DNA from: CAZKGE01 sp964541695
GTDB lineage: Bacteria > Bacillota > Clostridia > Christensenellales > CAG-138
Assembly: GCA_964541695.1 (NCBI GenBank)
Contig: CAZIRB010000022.1
Span: 1-26,775 of the forward strand
Reading direction: 5' to 3'
DNA length: 26,775 nt
Shown here: piece by piece, positions 1-7,200 of the stretch
Layout of the letters: each line of letters starts with the position of its first letter
Numbering within the stretch: the first letter of the stretch is position 1
Program-made: the position numbers and the translations under genes
Notes under the pieces: model-generated
Database searches by the model: none
What the model was told of the DNA's origin: nothing
The model's input: only the letters and a program-made list of their open reading frames with translations

Positions 1-39
1 CCTGCGCTTCGCTTTATCCGCCACAGGCGGCGCTCAGCT

Positions 40-238
40 TCGGCCCCTCCAGACCGCCGCAGTGGCTCCGCCCCTGCACCCCGCCAAAGGGACAAGTCCC
101 TTTGGAAACCCGCTTAACCGGACAAAAGATTTTCGTGTGCTTTCCTTTGGGATTCCAAAGGGCCCTCGGCCCTTTGGCAGGGGCTCGGGGGCGGCGCCTC
201 CAACATACCCCGTCTCCGTACCCCGTACCCCGTACCCC
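40..238. repeat. Composite intergenic repeat, copy 1
   Basis: Non-coding stretch with a fixed order of modules that recurs at about 15384-15577. First comes a 9-10 bp hairpin (CCAAAGGGA...TCCCTTTGG, 84-105) followed by GAAACCC. A roughly 45-base variable spacer follows. Then comes a perfect 10 bp hairpin with a 3-base loop (CCAAAGGGCC ctc GGCCCTTTGG, 155-177). A GGCGGCGCCTCCAA segment follows, and last a short tandem array of CCCGTA-like units (about 209-238) that runs right up to the stop codon of the neighbouring gene. No convincing protein is encoded; open frames here are short and low-complexity. The role is unknown. It could be a REP- or MITE-like element or a structured transcript end. 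The repeat itself is seen in the sequence; any mobility or function is inference. Confidence 0.65.
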
Positions 239-745
239 TTACCCAAACACGATCAGCATCCCGACGACCAGCGCGCCGGCCAGCGCGGCGCAGAGCGCCC
301 AGGCGAGGAGCGGCAGCAATCGCGTCTGGCGCGCCGCGACCTCGTCCGTCGCGACGACCACCTGCTTTTCCCAGCGCGGGTGGCAGCGCACGGGCAGTTC
401 GTCACCCACGTGATAGCAGGCGTAGCTGTGGGAGCCGACCGTCTTGCTGTACGCGGGCACGATCACGTTGCGGACGGTCCGCTCGGAGCCGTCCGGCAGC
501 CTGACCGCGAGCGTGAGGACATAATCGCAGGGCACGGTCGCGGTATCGAGCGAATCGCGCTTGCCGGGCAGAGCGAACAGCCGCAAGCCGGTCTTGGGGA
601 AGCTGCGCACGATCGCGACGACGCGCGCCGTTGCGGCGACGCCGCGCCGGTGCAGCCAGCGGACCAGTGCCTCGTCGAAGAGGGTGTAAGCGGCGATTAA
701 AAAGAACAGCAGCGGCAGCACGACGGAAATCCAGTGTCCCTGCAT
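239..745 (-). CDS. Small two-TM membrane protein, DUF3592-like
   Basis: Predicted 168-residue membrane protein of unknown function. A hydrophobic segment lies near residues 5-25 and a second at about 143-168, ending at the C-terminus. Between them is a soluble, probably extracytoplasmic region of about 110 residues, with an ATARVV strand early and a GDELPVRCHPRW segment late. That layout resembles DUF3592-type proteins (TM, beta-rich domain with a Val-Arg-Tyr/Cys-His-Pro ending, TM), but the assignment comes from pattern only. The start at 745 was chosen over an upstream in-frame ATG at 775 because GGGAGG lies 8 bases before it. The upstream ATG would also fall at or before the start point predicted from the TATAAT at 778-783. 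The gene has its own promoter and is separated from the operon behind it by a terminator. Confidence 0.7.
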   Translation of the reverse strand: MQGHWISVVLPLLFFLIAAYTLFDEALVRWLHRRGVAATARVVAIVRSFPKTGLRLFALPGKRDSLDTATVPCDYVLTLAVRLPDGSERTVRNVIVPAYSKTVGSHSYACYHVGDELPVRCHPRWEKQVVVATDEVAARQTRLLPLLAWALCAALAGALVVGMLIVFG

Positions 746-777
746 GAGGCGGCCTCCCATCAGCGGTGTTTTCATCC

Positions 778-806
778 ATTATACGCGCGGCACAGGGCCG
801 CGGGCA
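778..806 (-). promoter_or_regulatory. Promoter of the small membrane protein gene
   Basis: On the minus strand a perfect TATAAT lies at 778-783. A weak -35 (TTGCCC, about 802-807) sits some 18 bases upstream, partly overlapping the tail of the preceding terminator. The expected start point near 771 gives a leader of about 26 bases to the ATG at 745. The -10 is convincing; the -35 is poor. Confidence 0.5.
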
Positions 807-808
807 AC

Positions 809-841
809 AAAAAAGACGCCTCTCCAAGCCAGATCGGCGTC
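809..841 (-). terminator. Intrinsic terminator of the MNT/HD-GYP/HEPN operon
   Basis: Read on the minus strand, the arms GACGCC and GGCGTC enclose a loop of about 15 bases and are followed by six T residues (809-814). It lies about 30 bases past the HEPN stop codon and closes that operon before the next promoter. Confidence 0.7.
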
Positions 842-871
842 CCCATCCAGGCCGCGGAGTCCGGGCCCGCA

Positions 872-1330
872 TCACTGCGGGATCGCCGGAATCTCCACCT
901 CGGGCTGGAAGCCGCGCAGCCAGAGCACGTAATCCTTCGTCTTTTCAAACAGCTCCAGCGCCAATTTTTCGTCGACAAACCGGCTCGCGATGTTCTTGTA
1001 CGAGAACGGGTAGTCCGACAGATAATAGAACATCACGTCCACGAGGAAGTTCTCGCAGCCCTCGCGGCGCTCCTCAAAGCGCGCCTGATCGGCTTCGCCG
1101 AGGAACTGCTCGCTCTCGATGATCTTGCTGAACAGGAAGTTTACGTTGTGGGTTTTCGGCGGTTCCGCGTCAAGATAGTAGACGTACATGCTCTTGAGCT
1201 GCCGCTCCGTGGCCTGCTGGCACAAAAACGCCACGTACACCCAGCGCTTCCCGGCGACAAGCGAATCGATCGTCCCCAGGTCGTAGTCGGACAGCATCAG
1301 CCAGTACCCGTATTTTTCAAACCGTTTCAT
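872..1330 (-). CDS. HEPN-domain protein
   Basis: A 152-residue all-alpha protein with the HEPN-family signature: an N-terminal WLMLSDYDL helix (residues 10-18), the FLCQQATERQLK helix (35-46) and the PKTHNV turn (58-63). HEPN proteins are often RNases or toxins paired with MNT nucleotidyltransferases. In that pairing the MNT partner modifies and neutralises HEPN (type VII toxin-antitoxin). The usual catalytic R-x4-6-H motif is not visible: the only His (61) has no Arg at the right spacing, and the position often occupied by an Arg-Tyr-Pro near the end reads SDYP. It may therefore be a non-nuclease HEPN or use other residues. The start at 1330 was chosen over an upstream frame extension because a purine-rich GAGGGGGG site precedes it. 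It overlaps the HD-GYP gene by 14 bp, so translation is probably coupled. Confidence 0.85.
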   Translation of the reverse strand: MKRFEKYGYWLMLSDYDLGTIDSLVAGKRWVYVAFLCQQATERQLKSMYVYYLDAEPPKTHNVNFLFSKIIESEQFLGEADQARFEERREGCENFLVDVMFYYLSDYPFSYKNIASRFVDEKLALELFEKTKDYVLWLRGFQPEVEIPAIPQ

Positions 1331-2255
1331 TTCCGCCCCCCTCTTCCGGCTGCAGCGCGCCCGCGCGGACCAGCTCGCACAGCGCACGCGTCACCTTCAC
1401 GTCATATTGCTCATCGAGCGCGGCCAGTTCGGCCGCGGCCTCGTCGAACGTCTTTACGGTATTGTAGCCGCGGTCGGTCGTCATGGCGTCGAACGCGTCC
1501 GCGACGGCCACGATCTTGGCGGGCAGACTGATCTCGTCGCCGGAGAGCCCGCGCGGATACCCGCTGCCGTCCTCGCGCTCGTGGTGGTTGAACGCGATCT
1601 CCGCGACGTGCTCGCCAAAGTGCGGCCGAAGCAGGCGCGCGCTGTCGAGCGGGTGCCGCGCGATATACCGCGCCTCGGAGCGCTCCAAAGCGCCGCGTTT
1701 TTTGAGCACCTCGTCGGGCACGAAACACTTGCCGACATCGTGGAAGAGGCTCGCCACGACGAGATCGTCCATCGTCACGCTCTCGCTGCCCTTTTTGAGC
1801 GCCTCGTACAGCTTGACGGAATACCGCATCACGTTGCCGCTGTGCTTGTAGGTGTAGTTGTCCTTTTCGTTGATCTGCAGCAGCAGCTTTTTGAGCTTGT
1901 TTTCAAAGTCGACGGCGGTGTCGAACGTCGGGGCGGTGACGACGTTGATCACGGTTGTGTCGCAGTCCGTGGCGACGCGCACGTCCTCGATCAGCCCGGC
2001 CGCGGTAAACGACTCCCCGGCGGTCAGCCGCACGGTCTCGTCGTCGAGCAAAAGCTCGAGCGCGCCCGACTGAATATAGAAAAACTCCTTCGTGAGCGGA
2101 TTGTCGGCCGGCGAAAGCCAGATGACATCCCCGCTCTTGAGGGAGTACAGCATGATTTCCACATCGTCCAGGCGCGCCAGCAGCCCCACCGGGGACTGGC
2201 CGGTCTGGCCATTTTGTTCGTTCGGCTCGAGGCGGTTGACGCAAACGCCGTACAT
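1317..2255 (-). CDS. Cupin/HD-GYP c-di-GMP phosphodiesterase-like protein
   Basis: A 312-residue protein. Residues about 20-105 form a cupin or cNMP-binding-like beta-barrel (LKSGDVIWLSP, FYIQSGALELLLDDE, LTAGESF), a likely sensory module. Residues about 130-290 are an HD-GYP hydrolase domain. They include an early metal-ligand His (138), FHDVGK (171-176), a His at about 201, NHHEREDGSGYPRGL (223-237) and DAFDAMTTDRGY (253-264). These are the complete hallmarks of the family that hydrolyses cyclic di-GMP; some HD-GYP proteins cleave cGAMP or have lost activity. Start 2255 is preceded by GGAGGAG with a rather long spacer of 13; upstream in-frame ATG codons overlap the MNT gene. It lies 23 bp after the MNT gene, overlaps the HEPN gene, and is under the riboswitch at 2782-2870. 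Confidence 0.88.
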   Translation of the reverse strand: MYGVCVNRLEPNEQNGQTGQSPVGLLARLDDVEIMLYSLKSGDVIWLSPADNPLTKEFFYIQSGALELLLDDETVRLTAGESFTAAGLIEDVRVATDCDTTVINVVTAPTFDTAVDFENKLKKLLLQINEKDNYTYKHSGNVMRYSVKLYEALKKGSESVTMDDLVVASLFHDVGKCFVPDEVLKKRGALERSEARYIARHPLDSARLLRPHFGEHVAEIAFNHHEREDGSGYPRGLSGDEISLPAKIVAVADAFDAMTTDRGYNTVKTFDEAAAELAALDEQYDVKVTRALCELVRAGALQPEEGGGNETV

Positions 2256-2278
2256 ACCGGCTTTTTTGCTCCTCCTTG

Positions 2279-2638
2279 CTATGCTGTCAGCGGCAGCTCG
2301 ATTCCGAACGTCAGAATTTCCTCGATAATGCCGCATGGGTCGTTCAGCTCAAACGCGTGAAACGCCTGCACCTGAACGTCCATCCCCGTCCCCGACACCA
2401 GCCGCACGAGCTGCCGGTATTCGTCCAGCAGGCAGGGCTTTTCGATCGCAAAGAAGACCGCCAGGTCGATATCGCTTGTTTCGGTCTGCGTCCCCTTGGC
2501 GTATGAGCCGTATAAAACGATCTTGCACACGCCGGGGATCCTTGCGATGCGTTGGACGCAGCCTTGAAACGATTCGGCCAGTTCCGACTTCCTCCGGTCG
2601 GGGTGTTCCCGCGCCAAGGGAGTGCTTCTGCTCATCAT
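2279..2638 (-). CDS. MNT-type nucleotidyltransferase
   Basis: A 119-residue minimal nucleotidyltransferase of the polymerase-beta fold. The catalytic signature is intact: GSYAKG at residues 44-49, then SDIDLAVF (55-62) with metal-binding Asp 56 and Asp 58, and a third acidic residue at Asp 87 in GMDVQVQ. Such MNT proteins usually act with a HEPN partner, as antitoxins that transfer AMP to the HEPN toxin or as components of small defence-like modules. Here the HEPN gene is in the same operon but separated by the HD-GYP gene. The start at 2638 is supported by GGAGGAG 8 bases upstream; the longer open frame would read through the riboswitch expression platform. It is the first gene of the operon, with a leader of about 250 bases. 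Confidence 0.87.
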   Translation of the reverse strand: MMSRSTPLAREHPDRRKSELAESFQGCVQRIARIPGVCKIVLYGSYAKGTQTETSDIDLAVFFAIEKPCLLDEYRQLVRLVSGTGMDVQVQAFHAFELNDPCGIIEEILTFGIELPLTA

Positions 2639-2695
2639 GATGTGGACTCCTCCTGCAAAATCAACGGAACGGAGCACGAATACGACGCGCGGCGG

Positions 2696-2735
2696 AAAAA
2701 AGAAACAGCCCGCTTCTTTTCCTCCGCCGGCTGCC
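2696..2735 (-). terminator. Riboswitch expression-platform terminator
   Basis: On the minus strand the arm GCAGCC (within 2729-2735) can pair with GGCTGT (within 2705-2710). This encloses a purine-rich loop and is followed by a T-rich run (TTTCTTTTTT, about 2696-2705). It sits between the c-di-GMP aptamer and the MNT start. The same GGCAGCC heptamer also occurs inside the aptamer (2794-2800), so the 3' arm has two possible partners. That is what a ligand-controlled attenuator needs. A longer alternative hairpin (CGGCGGA...TCCGCCG) covers nearly the same bases. Confidence 0.6.
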
Positions 2736-2781
2736 AAAAATCGTATTGTCCATGCATCTTTGATGCGCTATGGCTCAATAT

Positions 2782-2870
2782 GCTTCGGCAACTGGCTGCC
2801 GTAGGCGCAGTCCGCGCCCGTAGGCCCTTTAGCTTCGCGTCGCCCGCTTTCACGGGGTTTGCCGTTACGT
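2782..2870 (-). promoter_or_regulatory. Cyclic-di-GMP-I (GEMM) riboswitch aptamer
   Basis: The minus strand shows the conserved GEMM-I elements in order. They are: ACGGCAAACC; a P2 stem CCCGT/GCGGG closed by a GAAA tetraloop; GACGCGAAGC; GGGCCTAC; a P3 hairpin with arms GGCGC/GCGCC; and TACGGCAGCCAG ending in TTGCCGAAG. GAAA plus the receptor-like GGCAGCC segment is the docking pair characteristic of this class. The aptamer lies in the leader of an operon that encodes an HD-GYP protein, which fits c-di-GMP sensing. The GEMM-Ib variant that prefers cGAMP differs by a base at the ligand site that I did not assign with certainty. A 7 bp hairpin (GGATAAG/CTTATCC, 2873-2889) sits at the transcript 5' end. 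Confidence 0.88.
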
Positions 2871-2895
2871 GGGGATAAGTTGCTTATCCAACGTC

Positions 2896-2925
2896 AAAAT
2901 AGCATATTGCGCCGCAGCTTGTCAA
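2896..2925 (-). promoter_or_regulatory. Promoter of the riboswitch operon
   Basis: A perfect TTGACA (2920-2925, minus strand) is followed 18 bases later by TATTTT (2896-2901). The expected start near 2889 places the whole aptamer inside the transcript. Confidence 0.7.
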
Positions 2926-2989
2926 TATATGGGGGGAACTATTTTCCTTTTGGCGATGTGCATAACCACCGTATAATTCAAATTTCCAT

Positions 2990-3907
2990 TCACTCGCGCG
3001 TCACGCCCGAAAGCGCGCGCTCGAGCACCTTGTCCGGCGAAAAATCATGCAGGCCAAGGTACGACGCGGCCGCGTCCAGCAGCGCGTCCTGCGGCACGAG
3101 GCCGACGATCTCGCCGCCGAGAACCCGCACGTTTTTTTCGGCCGCCGCCGCGCGCACCGCTTCGGTCGCGGCGAACAGTCCCGTCGTCTTATAATCGACG
3201 AGGTTCATCGTGACCTGCGTCGTGTTCGTCCGCAAAAGGCAGACGCCGCGGGCCTTGAGCGCGGGCAGGCCGCCGCCGCTTGCGCGCACCTGCCGCGCGA
3301 TCGCACCGGCTACGGCAAGGTCCGCCGTGTCGAGGTCGATGTTGTACGCGATCAGCGCGTTTCTGGCGCCGACGATCGAGACGCCCGTTTTCTCCGGCAT
3401 CGGCGGCGCGCCGAAATCCGGCGCCCACTCGGGCAGCCGGATCTTCTGTGCCATGCCCTCGTACTCGCCGCGGCGGATATCCTCGAGCTTTTTCCGGTGC
3501 GGCGCGGATGCGGCGGCCTCGTATAAATATACGGGTATGCCGTACCGGGTCCAGATCGCCTCGCCGGCCCGCCGCGCAAGCGCCGCGGCGTCTTCAAGCG
3601 TCATGTTCGCAATCGGCACGAATGGCAGCACGTCCGCCGCGCCCACGCGCGGATGCTGGCCGCGCTGCACGCGCATGTCGATGCGCTCCGCGGCGGCGCC
3701 GACCGCGCCGACGAGGGCGTCCAGCACGGCCTCCGGCTCGCCCGCGGCCGTTACGACCAGCCGGTTGTACGCCTCGTCCGCCTCGGCGTTGAGCAGCGTT
3801 ACGCCCGCGCGGCCCAAAAAGCAGCCCGCGATGCGCTCGATGGTCGTTTTGTCCCTGCCCTCGGAAAAGTTCGGAACGACCTCCACGACCGGTTTTTTGT
3901 GTTCCAT
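2990..3907 (-). CDS. ftcD: Glutamate formimidoyltransferase
   Basis: A 305-residue cytoplasmic enzyme. It transfers the formimino group of N-formimino-glutamate to tetrahydrofolate, the last step of one histidine degradation route, and feeds one-carbon metabolism. Family marks are VEVVPNFSEGRD at the N-terminus (residues 8-19), the active-site region QRGQHPRVGAADVLPFVPI with catalytic-type His 85, GARNALIAYNIDLDT in the second half, and TQVTMNLVDY. The length matches the single-domain bacterial form without a fused cyclodeaminase. Start 3907 follows a GGGGG-type ribosome site; an in-frame extension to 4006 reads through the promoter and is unlikely. No hut genes or cyclodeaminase are adjacent, so it is a stand-alone gene here. 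Confidence 0.93.
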   Translation of the reverse strand: MEHKKPVVEVVPNFSEGRDKTTIERIAGCFLGRAGVTLLNAEADEAYNRLVVTAAGEPEAVLDALVGAVGAAAERIDMRVQRGQHPRVGAADVLPFVPIANMTLEDAAALARRAGEAIWTRYGIPVYLYEAAASAPHRKKLEDIRRGEYEGMAQKIRLPEWAPDFGAPPMPEKTGVSIVGARNALIAYNIDLDTADLAVAGAIARQVRASGGGLPALKARGVCLLRTNTTQVTMNLVDYKTTGLFAATEAVRAAAAEKNVRVLGGEIVGLVPQDALLDAAASYLGLHDFSPDKVLERALSGVTRE

Positions 3908-3995
3908 CGCGCATGCGTCCCCCTTTTTAGTAAAGCTGCCGTTTTCTGCCAGTTTACCCGTTTTTCGGGCGTTTTGGGTGTATATTTCCAACAGG

Positions 3996-4042
3996 ATTGT
4001 AAACATTCTGTAATAATTTTAACAACATGTAGCGTACTACAT
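3996..4042 (-). promoter_or_regulatory. ftcD promoter with adjacent inverted repeat
   Basis: Minus strand: TTGTTA (4020-4025), an 18-base spacer, then TACAAT (3996-4001). Directly upstream of the -35 is an inverted repeat ATGTAG-N4-CTACAT (4027-4042), placed where an operator or activator site would be. The promoter match is good; the operator role is inferred. Confidence 0.5.
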
Positions 4043-4125
4043 TGTGTCATACACCAGATTTGGAAAATCGTGCCGGAAACTATGTAATTTTTGAAAACAT
4101 CGTGTTACGCTTTCGCCGCGCCGTA

Positions 4126-4154
4126 TTTACTTATTATTAGCATTTTTGTATAAT
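4126..4154 (+). promoter_or_regulatory. Promoter of the Ig-like surface protein gene
   Basis: TTTACT (4126-4131), a 17-base spacer, then TATAAT (4149-4154) preceded by TG. The start point would be near 4161. A purine-rich site (AAGGAAAGGA, about 4199-4208) then leads to the ATG at 4218. The -35 also lies in an AT-rich block shared with the divergent ftcD promoter region. Confidence 0.7.
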
Positions 4155-4217
4155 TCATTAAGATATTCGCATCGATTTTTGCGCATTGCGCACGCACCAA
4201 GGAAAGGATGTTGGGAA

Positions 4218-7200
4218 ATGAAACGAGTATTGGCGCTGGTTCTGTCATTGCTTTTTGTGCTGACGCTGCTGCCGGCAACGGCGATGGCGGCTACGTACAG
4301 TAAGATCACTGTTACGCGGAACGCAAACTATCTTCTGGTGGGCGCCGCATTTAGCACCACCGCGATCACCGTCAAAAAGCACACGAGCGATTCGGACGCC
4401 GGTACCGTTGTGCCCGCCGGGGGGGGCGACGGTTATACCTACACACTGACTGTCGACGATGCACCTTTCGATTCCTCGACGCCATTTGCGGCCGCCGACG
4501 CCGGCAAAACAGTCAAAGTGAAGGTGGACTATCAGTATCCCGAGGGCACCACCACCAAAACTCTTACCGACTACGAAAGCTTCACGCTTGCCGAAGCATT
4601 TCCAACGGGGATCGCGCTGTCGCCAAACCCGGATGGCGCAACGCTCTATGCGGGCAGCACGCTCGGAGCATATCTTGCTGCCGCAACCGTAACAGTCACC
4701 ATGTCGGGCGCCCCGAATGCGTCTGTTTTGCCGACGGATACGCACTTGACTTTTTCTCCGGCGCTGGACTACGTGTTCACAGCTGCAGACCTTGCGGTCG
4801 GCTCCAAGGTGTATTCCGTTACGTATACGGACACTACATCAAGCTCCATAGAGACGACATACACCAAGCAGTTCACTGTGAATCTCTCCCGAACGCCCGT
4901 ATCATCCGTGACCTATACGCCGTCCAGCCCGATCACACTCAGGGTCGGTAACAGCATTCCGCTTGTGCCAACCTTTGAACCCGCCGGCGCAACGGACGGA
5001 ATCACGTGGGCCGTGACCAGCGGCGAGGCCTATATTAATAAATCCACGTTCGTAAACAGCGGCGTGCTCGTGGGCGTCAGCCCCGGTACCGCCACCGTGA
5101 CGGCTACGCTCAAAAAGGATTCCGCGGTAAATTCGCCTGCAACATTCACGGTCAACGTCATCAACCCGCCGAGCAGCACCGTGGACGTCGCGGACCTCAC
5201 CGTCTCGCAGCCGACCAAGAAGGTGTTCATCAACGGCAAGCACTTCGACCCGGCCGGCATGGTGGTCAAGTACCTGCTGGCCAACGAGTCCGCGCCCGCG
5301 GGCACCCCCATCGCCCCGGCGGACTACGACTATAAGGTGTCGCTCACCTCTACGGCCACTACCTGGTACGCCGGCGACAGCGCGGCCACCCCCGTGTTCA
5401 ACGGCACGGGCACGGCGACCATCACGGTCCGCTACCGCTATTATGACAGCGGCAACAACCTCGTGACCAAGACCAAGACCGCCACGGTTTTGGTCGCCGA
5501 CGCGATCCCGCTCAAGGTTGAAATCGTCACGCAACCGAAGATGACGACCTATTACCTCGGCGAGAAGCTCGACACGACCGGCCTGACCGTGCGCGTAGCC
5601 TATACGAAAGACGGCTTAACAGTGTCCGGCTACGGCGCGCAGACGCTCGCGGATTGCTATATCGTGGGTCTGACGGACAAGATGGACGTCGTAGGTGAGC
5701 GCATTTATAAGATTCGGTATGAGAATCAGTACGGCGAAGCCGCCCCGGCTGACCTTAAGGTCACGGTTGCAGAGTCGGTTAATTCCATCAAATTATATGA
5801 TCCGAGCGATCCTCTAACCGAGTTATCATCCCTAGAATTCGATTACGCGGATATCGCGGCGGTGAAGACAGATACGTTTAAGGTGACTCTAAATCCGGTA
5901 AATTCACCCGCCAGTTCGGTCGCTTGGAGCAATTCCAACCCTAAAGTGGCCTCCTATGTCTATAACGAAACCAACGGCATCGTGACGGTCACGCCGCTTG
6001 CGCCGGGGACCACCAGCATCTCGATCCGCGCGCGCGGCACGACCGATGTCATCGCAACCTGTGTTGTTACGGTAAAAGGCGACCCTGCAGCCGATGTGCT
6101 TGACATGAAGCTTAACGTCAATTCATACACGATGCTCGTCGGAAGCACTTATGCGCTAATACCGGTGTTTACACCCTCGACGGCCTCGGGTATCGTGACC
6201 TGGTCGATTGTTACAGCTCCGGATCCCGGTGTGATCGATTCGGCCAAGTTCCTTAGCAGCGGTATCCTCGTTGGCCTTAAGGCAGGAACCATTCAGGTGC
6301 AAGCGAGTACACCGAATCCGAAGGGCGGGGTTTTTACCGCCACCTGCGACATTACCGTTGAGGAAATCGCCGTCGACAGCGTTACCTTATCCGACACGTC
6401 CGTGACGCTCTACGCCGGCAGCTACTATTCGATCCTGGGCACCGTGCTGCCCGCCGACGCGACGGACAAAACCATCGCCTGGACCAGCAGCGACGACTCC
6501 AACCCGCCGGTGATCAGCAATACGCCGCTTACGAAAGGCGCGATCGTTACGGTGGCTGCGGTCGACGCCAGCAGCGGTAAAGTGATGACAAACCGCGAGA
6601 ATTTCCTGAAATATTGCGCCATTAACAACGTCACGCAGTACACCGCGACCGTCACCGCGGTCGTGTCCGGCGGCAAGACCGCCAAGTGCACGATCACCGT
6701 CATTAAGGGCACGCTGCTGACCGATCTCTCGCTGGACAAGCACAGCCTCTCGCTCACGCTGAACCAGACGGCCAAGCTGACGCCCACGCTGACGCCTACC
6801 ACGGCGAGCAACCAGGAGCTTGAATGGACCAGCTCCAAGCCCGCGGTCGCCACGGTCGACAGCAGCGGCAACATCAAGGCGGTCGGCGCCGGCAGCACCG
6901 TGATCCGCGCGCAGGCCACCGATGGCAGCGGCAAGTATGACGAGTGCGTCGTGCAGGTCTCTGCCGTGCTGATCCAGAGCATCACGGTCACGCCGTACAT
7001 CAGCACGATCAACGAGGAGGCCACGCTCGACCTCGTGGCCAACCTCTACCCGGCCAACGTGTCGAGCACGAAGGTGACCTGGTCGAGCCTGAACGAGAGC
7101 ATCGCCAAGGTCGACGCCAACGGCAAGGTCACCGGCACGGGCGGCGGCGTCACCGTCATCCGCGCCACCTCGGCCGACGGCAGCAATGTCTACGGCTCGG

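Noticed and set aside
84..238. Possible CRISPR-like array in the hairpin/tandem region
   Set aside because: The repeats are very short (6-7 bases) and tandem, without spacers of even length, and no cas genes are present.
62..700. Long plus-strand open frame of about 212 codons at the window start
   Set aside because: It runs antisense to the small membrane protein gene and through the hairpin repeat, has no ribosome site, and its composition is Arg/Pro/Gly-rich noise typical of reverse frames in high-GC DNA.
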